A DNA stretch of 64,000 nt from Takakia lepidozioides (Eukaryota; Streptophyta; Takakiopsida; Takakiales; Takakiaceae), in NCBI GenBank assembly GCA_030704615.1, contig CM060733.1, positions 9,176,001-9,240,000 of the forward strand. The letters are read 5' to 3'. The notes under the pieces are model-generated. The model did no database searches. It saw nothing but the letters and a program-made list of their open reading frames with translations, and was not told the DNA's origin. This document shows positions 60,412-64,000 of this stretch, one piece after another. Each line of letters begins with the position of its first letter. Position 1 is the stretch's first letter. A program made the translations under genes and the position numbers.

Positions 60412-60610
60412 GTGTGTCCACTAACCTCCACTTGACAGCCGACGTTCATCTTTTCGTGATCTCGAACTCTTCGATATATGGTCTACTCTTGGTCCTTTAT
60501 AGTAGTCCATTGTCGGGACACTTATGTCTCTGAAAATGTAGAGGTCACTCTGAAACTAAGAAACACTACATTGTGTTGTTTCTGACATCGGGAACACTTA
60601 AATTGCGCAG

Positions 60611-61705
60611 GTTGGTATCGTCCATCAACCTTCATTTGCAACATCGGGGAAGAAGAAACGGAGGTTGTTAATATTGAGTGTCAACGGTCTCCTTTGCTAC
60701 CGGCCACCTCCAACCGGCGGTGAATTGTTTAAGGAGAGATTTCGTTTCAGGAAAGTTACAGTTCATGTTCCCGAAAGACCTTTTGTGGTTCTCCGGCCCG
60801 GAGTCTTGGAGTTTCTCAACCTTGCGTTCATGCATTTTCACGTGGTGATTTGGTCATGTGCTGAAAGACATGTTCTTTGTAGGATGCTCGAGTGCTTAGT
60901 TCCTACGAAAATTGCGAAGAAGTTTTGCTTCATCTGGTCAGCTGAGGATTGCAAAGACACTACCGGTTATATTATGTCTGGGATGAAATATCTTGTTAAG
61001 GATATTCGCACTGTTGTTGCCAAGTACCCTGGTACACCCTTTGCAACGCAGGGACAAATACTCCTTGTTGATGATGAGTCATCCAAGGGCCTCCGAAACC
61101 CACCAAATACTGGATTCTTCCCTATTTCATACAAGCCATCACCAAAGGGATTGGTTGACCAGGATGATATGACAAAAGTTGTGTGGCCATATATATTGAA
61201 AATGGCTGCAGCTTCAACAGTCGTAGATTACATCAGCGAGAACCCTGCCAAGTGTTCTCGTAAGCCTATTGGTCGTGACCATGCCTATTGGGCTTGGTAT
61301 GGAAGATATGTTGATCCTCGTGTTTGGATCCCACAACAAAAGGAACCTGATTACCTTGGTATGTACTTATCCCACTGTTTGTTGTTTATGGAGAATTTGA
61401 TCTTGAAAGTGTCTTCCACTTGCACTTTTACTTTATCATTTTTTGTACAAATGTTCCACATTTCAGCTGACATTTGTCATATGAAAAATTGTTTTGCCCA
61501 GTCACATTCAAGGAGCGAATTCGAAAAGAAGAAAAAGAGCTTCGTGATTGGCAAGAATGGCGGGCTTCCCGGCAGGTTTCAAGGACATCAAGAGATTCAA
61601 CAAGTAGAGTTCCAAGTAACATTTCGGATGATAATGTTACTACTAGGTTCGAGTTCTCCGAAAGTATTTCCGTTTCATCTGGTGCGGAGACCGTTGCAAG
61701 TGGTT
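60611..61705 (+). pseudogene. FCP1/SCP-like HAD phosphatase domain 3, cut off by an LTR
   Basis: Exon 60611-61358 is followed by an intron and exon 61502 onward (phase: one base carried over). The motif I region is RRLLILSVNGLLCYRPPP: the catalytic Asp is Ser (60677-60679), so the usual DxN/DxD loop has lost its nucleophile. Motif II is VVIWSCAERHVLCRM. The motif III/IV region, ILLVDDESSKGLRNPPNTGF, keeps both Asp residues. This pattern closely follows plant FCP-homology proteins that read LLVLDLNGLL. The last exon has a Lys/Glu/Arg-rich helix (RIRKEEKELRDWQEW) and is then interrupted at about 61705 by the LTR. The domain is otherwise open for 250 codons, so it may have been kept as a phosphopeptide-binding pseudo-enzyme, or simply decayed less. 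Confidence 0.72.
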
Positions 61706-62223
61706 GTGGTAACCGGAGGGGAGTTTACCAAATTACCGAGAGTAACTGGGGAAACTGCTCGGAAGCTTCATTTGGAGGAAACTTCTCCATCAAGATATCT
61801 CCTTTGTTTAAAGATTTTTTTCCATCAAGAAACCTTTGTTTAACCTTGAAAACTTCTCCATCAATAAACCTCCATTGGGGAAGCTTCTTAGAGAACTTCC
61901 TAGTAGCCAGTATATATAGGAGGTGAGACTGAACACTCTTCAGTCTCGCCAACACCAATTCAAGCTACTCTTGTTTCCAGTTCCAGTACTCCAGCCCAGT
62001 TCCCAGTACTCTAGTCCAGTTTCCAATATCTGGTACTCCAGTCCAGTTCCAGTAGTATTCAAGTCGAATTCCAATATCTTGTACTCTTGTCCATTGTTAT
62101 AAAGATCATCTTGATTCTTGTTTACTCATCATGCATTCGTCCACACCAACCTTGACTTTTTGTCTAGTCTTGTATCTTTAGTCTGATCTCTTGTTTGTGT
62201 CAGTCATGTTCTCGTCCATGACA
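61705..62223 (+). repeat. 3' LTR of element D, 5'-truncated
   Basis: Matches 37870-38348 of the 5' LTR over nearly its whole length, with scattered substitutions and an extra AACCTTTGTTTAACC-type duplication near 61830. It lacks the first 130 or so bases of the 5' LTR. It ends TGACA at 62219-62223, followed by TGATC. TATA-like TATATATAGG is at about 61911. Its left edge lies inside the last exon of phosphatase-like domain 3. Confidence 0.87.
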
Positions 62224-63272
62224 TGATCTTGCCTGCCTTAGCGAGCCAAAATATTGATCAGCTTTATGTGGGCTAAAGTAGGTAGTGGCTCCTAGTGGGC
62301 ATATGAGGGGGTTGGAGTAGTATGAGCGGGTGAGTTGTAGCTCTGTAGTAAGAAAATCAAGGAGGGTAGTTGGGAGTGTTGAGTGTTGAGTGTGCAGTGT
62401 TAAGTTTGCTTGTTGTTCGGGGGCATTTGGGAGGGAGATATAGCTTTCATGTAGCGTTGCAGCATTCTGGATGTTTCAAAAACAAAGGTTGCGGCTAGGT
62501 TTTGGGCATGGAGACCCTTATGTTTGGGGTTTTGTCGGAATTTGGCCCAAAGCCATATCAGTCTGTTGAGTGATATGCTTCCAACATAGAATCCTAATGG
62601 TCCGTAAATATGGGCCATGCCAGAGTGTGTTTGAATATGGGGGTCGGTTTTTGCAATGTCTTTGTCTGGGTTGCATTCCACGGTTGAGATATGGATGTTC
62701 GTCAAGTTTCTTGGGGGGCGTCTGTAGCAATTGTCCTTGGGCTGTAGTTCTGTAGCATGTTGCTGGTGGGTATATGTTAGATATGTGGTATTGGTGCGTC
62801 TGTGGTAGTCGATGACTGTTTGTATGTTGCGCTCTAGGTCATGATAGTGAATATGCAGGCCAAATAGTTTGTCGTCGGGCTCCCAAGTACGGTTTTTATC
62901 TGGCCGGTTTTTCCATTTGCAGTGGTATAGTGTGGTTGTGTGTGGTGCCCCATATTGGTCTGTTTGTGTCTGTCGGGTTATCCCATGGATGTCCTCCAGT
63001 TCATGGGTATTAGATGAACTGGCCTCTATGGTGGTGAGGGGCATGTTAAGTGTTGCTGGTGTGTTGTTAGGTGTTTGTGGTTGTCCATTGGCGGGTGGGT
63101 GTGGGTGCGTAGGGGGATTGGGAGTTCGCGTCAATATCATGAGTCGTGACTGTGTGCGTGCAGAGCGGTATTGTGGTAGTAGTTGTAGTGGGTGGTGGGG
63201 GCAGTTTGGGGGGCATGTAGCAGAGCATGACGGGGTGTTGTGACTGCATGATATTGAGCATGTGATTGTCAA
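62224..63272 (-). pseudogene. LINE ORF, N-terminal half with chromodomain-like segment
   Basis: The minus-strand frame 63272-62400 (290 codons) is Pro/Thr/His-rich at first. It then has a chromodomain-like segment, LYHCKWKNRPDKNRTWEPDD (about 62870-62930), and a helical part (GFYVGSISLNRLIWLWAKFR). A further minus frame to 62224 contains LTRSYYSNPLICPLGATTYF and SPHKADQYFGSLRQAR, like sequence found just before the RT in algal and plant LINE-type polyproteins. It is read in the same direction as the RNase H half at 35.7-37.7 kb and is probably its 5' part. The region that should hold the RT fingers and palm is missing between them. Confidence 0.65.
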
Positions 63273-63696
63273 TATTGACGGTCACACGCATGTAAAAAAA
63301 ATTGAAAAAAAAATTGAAAAAAAAAAAACATGCGACCACCAATACTGACGGTCGCACTTATTTCAAAAAAATCAGGAAAAATAATAAAAAAGCTGTAATC
63401 GCCAATATTAGTAGTCGCACACCTTTTTAAAAATTGAAAAAACATGTGGCTGCCAATAATGGCGGTCGCATATATTTTAGAAAAATAAAAAAAACATGCA
63501 TCTGCCACCAGCATTATTGGCGGTCGCACACATTTACAAAACTAGAAAAAAAAACAAAAAAGCATGCGACCACCAATATTGGCGATCGAACGTCTTTTAA
63601 AAATTGGAAAAACATTCGATCGCCACTATTGGCAGTCGCATGCATTTAAAAATAAAATAAAAATAAAACATATGACCATTAATATTGGCGGTCGAA
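63261..63696. repeat. Array of eight AT-core palindromes
   Basis: Eight inverted repeats with arms TGCGACCGCC / GGCGGTCGCA around an AATATT centre start at about 63261, 63331, 63394, 63445, 63498, 63565, 63615 and 63671. They are separated by 25-45 bases of A-rich sequence (AAAAATTGAAAAAACATG). Spacing is 50-70 bases. Copies differ by a few substitutions. The array starts at the 5' end of the LINE half. It is a different sequence from the 13.2-kb array but built the same way. Confidence 0.92.
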
Positions 63697-63706
63697 TGCA
63701 TTTTAA

Positions 63707-63860
63707 GGGCTGCTTTACACCAGGCCCAAGCCCAAGGATTCATGGGCCCAATTTGTACCACTCTTGGGCTGGTCTTGGACCAACTTCATTAATTAAAATA
63801 ATATATTTCTTGGGCCCAAGATGGATGTGTGTGTAAAGCCATTGGGCCCAAACCCACGGC
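63707..63860. mobile_element. Possible small foldback MITE
   Basis: GGGCTGCTTTACAC at 63707-63720 pairs with GTGTAAAGCC at 63831-63840, and GGGCCCAA blocks recur inverted between (63743, 63811, 63844). The roughly 130-150-base fold could be a MITE, but no clean target duplication is visible. Confidence 0.35.
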
Positions 63861-63965
63861 CTAAGAACCATCAACCATATATTCTAGGCTCGACATTTAT
63901 ACGCTTCATCTCTAATTAACCTACGCCTCATCTCCAACCTTGTTCTTTCTAAGGTTCAGTAGTAT

Positions 63966-63985
63966 CAATAGGTATCAGAACCTAC
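63966..63985 (+). other. Primer-binding-site-like sequence at window end
   Basis: ATAGGTATCAGAACCTACC resembles the initiator-Met tRNA primer-binding site (TGGTATCAGAGC) that follows 5' LTRs of plant retrotransposons. If real, the preceding 100-250 bases are an LTR end and the element extends beyond the window. Confidence 0.35.
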
Positions 63986-64000
63986 CAGTCGGGCAGGCGG

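Larger units (their letters stand above)
43047..60446. repeat. Dispersed palindrome family, 14 copies in the gene block
   Basis: Imperfect 24-base palindromes with arms AACCTCCACTG / CAGTGGAGGTT and a two-base centre. Copies start at 43047, 47702, 49135, 49350, 49470, 51477, 52307, 53432, 55721, 56879, 57271, 58304, 59285 and 60423. The copies at 53432 and 49350 are perfect or nearly so. Several share a right-hand extension CATGAA. They lie in clear introns at 47666-47826, 53393-53521, 55605-55896 and 60412-60610, and just upstream of acceptor sites at 58411 and 59352. Two (56879, 57271) lie inside open exons at equivalent positions. They occur in introns of both strands. Mismatches usually hit one arm only, so they look like decay rather than selection for pairing. 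Confidence 0.9.

Noticed and set aside
40406-61705. Endogenous large DNA virus segment
   Set aside because: FCP-like and ParB-like genes occur in such viruses, but the genes here have many introns, and no capsid, polymerase or packaging gene is visible.
37735-62223. Giant LTR retrotransposon that carries the genes as cargo
   Set aside because: Plus-strand introns remain in the cargo and would have been spliced from a plus-strand genomic RNA; pol is cut off in mid-RT and the 3' LTR is truncated. A later DNA-level replacement fits better.
63261-63696. CRISPR-like array (palindromic repeats with spacers)
   Set aside because: The repeats are degenerate, the spacers are low-complexity A-rich sequence related to each other, and the surroundings are a plant-type nuclear genome with no cas genes. 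The 13.2-kb array fails for the same reasons.

Overview
Organism and overall character. The window is nuclear DNA of a green-plant-lineage (streptophyte) organism. It holds two clearly plant-type, intron-bearing housekeeping genes: a SPF27/MOS4 splicing-complex subunit and a plastid/mitochondrial-type PP2C phosphatase. It also holds a plant-style C2H2 zinc-finger gene, TTTAGGG-like degenerate telomeric repeats, and many Ty3/gypsy, LINE, SINE and MITE remnants. I cannot place it more precisely. A repeat-rich seed-free plant or charophyte alga would fit. No bacterial operons, Cas genes or RNA genes were found.

Layout. 0-10 kb: two related Ty3/gypsy elements in tandem, an integrase remnant (A) and a nearly complete but frameshifted gag-pol (B). 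Both are followed by the same CACAGCC minisatellite. 10-13.3 kb: a decayed coiled-coil ORF. 13.2-13.9 kb: an array of seven GC-core palindromes. 14.4-16.8 kb: a third gypsy gag-protease remnant (C). 18.4-26.7 kb: divergent MOS4 (minus) and PP2C (plus) genes sharing a 640-bp intergenic region. 29-31.8 kb: a three-exon zinc-finger gene with a decayed duplication of its 3' end. 33.5-35.3 kb: SINE-like repeats with a piggyBac-type MITE inserted in one copy; a sister copy preserves the empty site. 35.7-63.3 kb: a nested structure. Two halves of a LINE (minus) flank an LTR retroelement (LTRs at 37.7 and 61.7-62.2 kb). That element's pol is broken off in the RT at 40.4 kb and followed by about 21 kb of foreign, gene-bearing DNA. 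63.3-63.7 kb: an array of eight AT-core palindromes. The window ends in a possible MITE and a PBS-like site of another LTR element.

The unusual part is the 40.4-61.7 kb block. It carries a minus-strand DUF7869 gene. On the plus strand it has an exon with RNA-polymerase-II-CTD-like Tyr/Ser-Pro repeats, a ParB/sulfiredoxin-like gene, a very acidic exon, a pair of duplicated phase-0 exons, and three FCP1/SCP-type HAD (CTD-phosphatase-like) domains in a row. Fourteen copies of an imperfect 24-bp palindrome (arms AACCTCCACTG / CAGTGGAGGTT) are scattered through this block and were not seen outside it. Where exon borders can be read, the palindromes mostly lie in introns, and those introns are mostly phase 0. 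The reading frames hold about eleven isolated in-frame stops; all are one C-to-T change away from CGA, CAG or CAA. This suggests methylated, silenced DNA, so most of these genes are probably pseudogenes or recently silenced. The co-occurrence of CTD-like repeats with CTD-phosphatase-like domains is suggestive but unproven.
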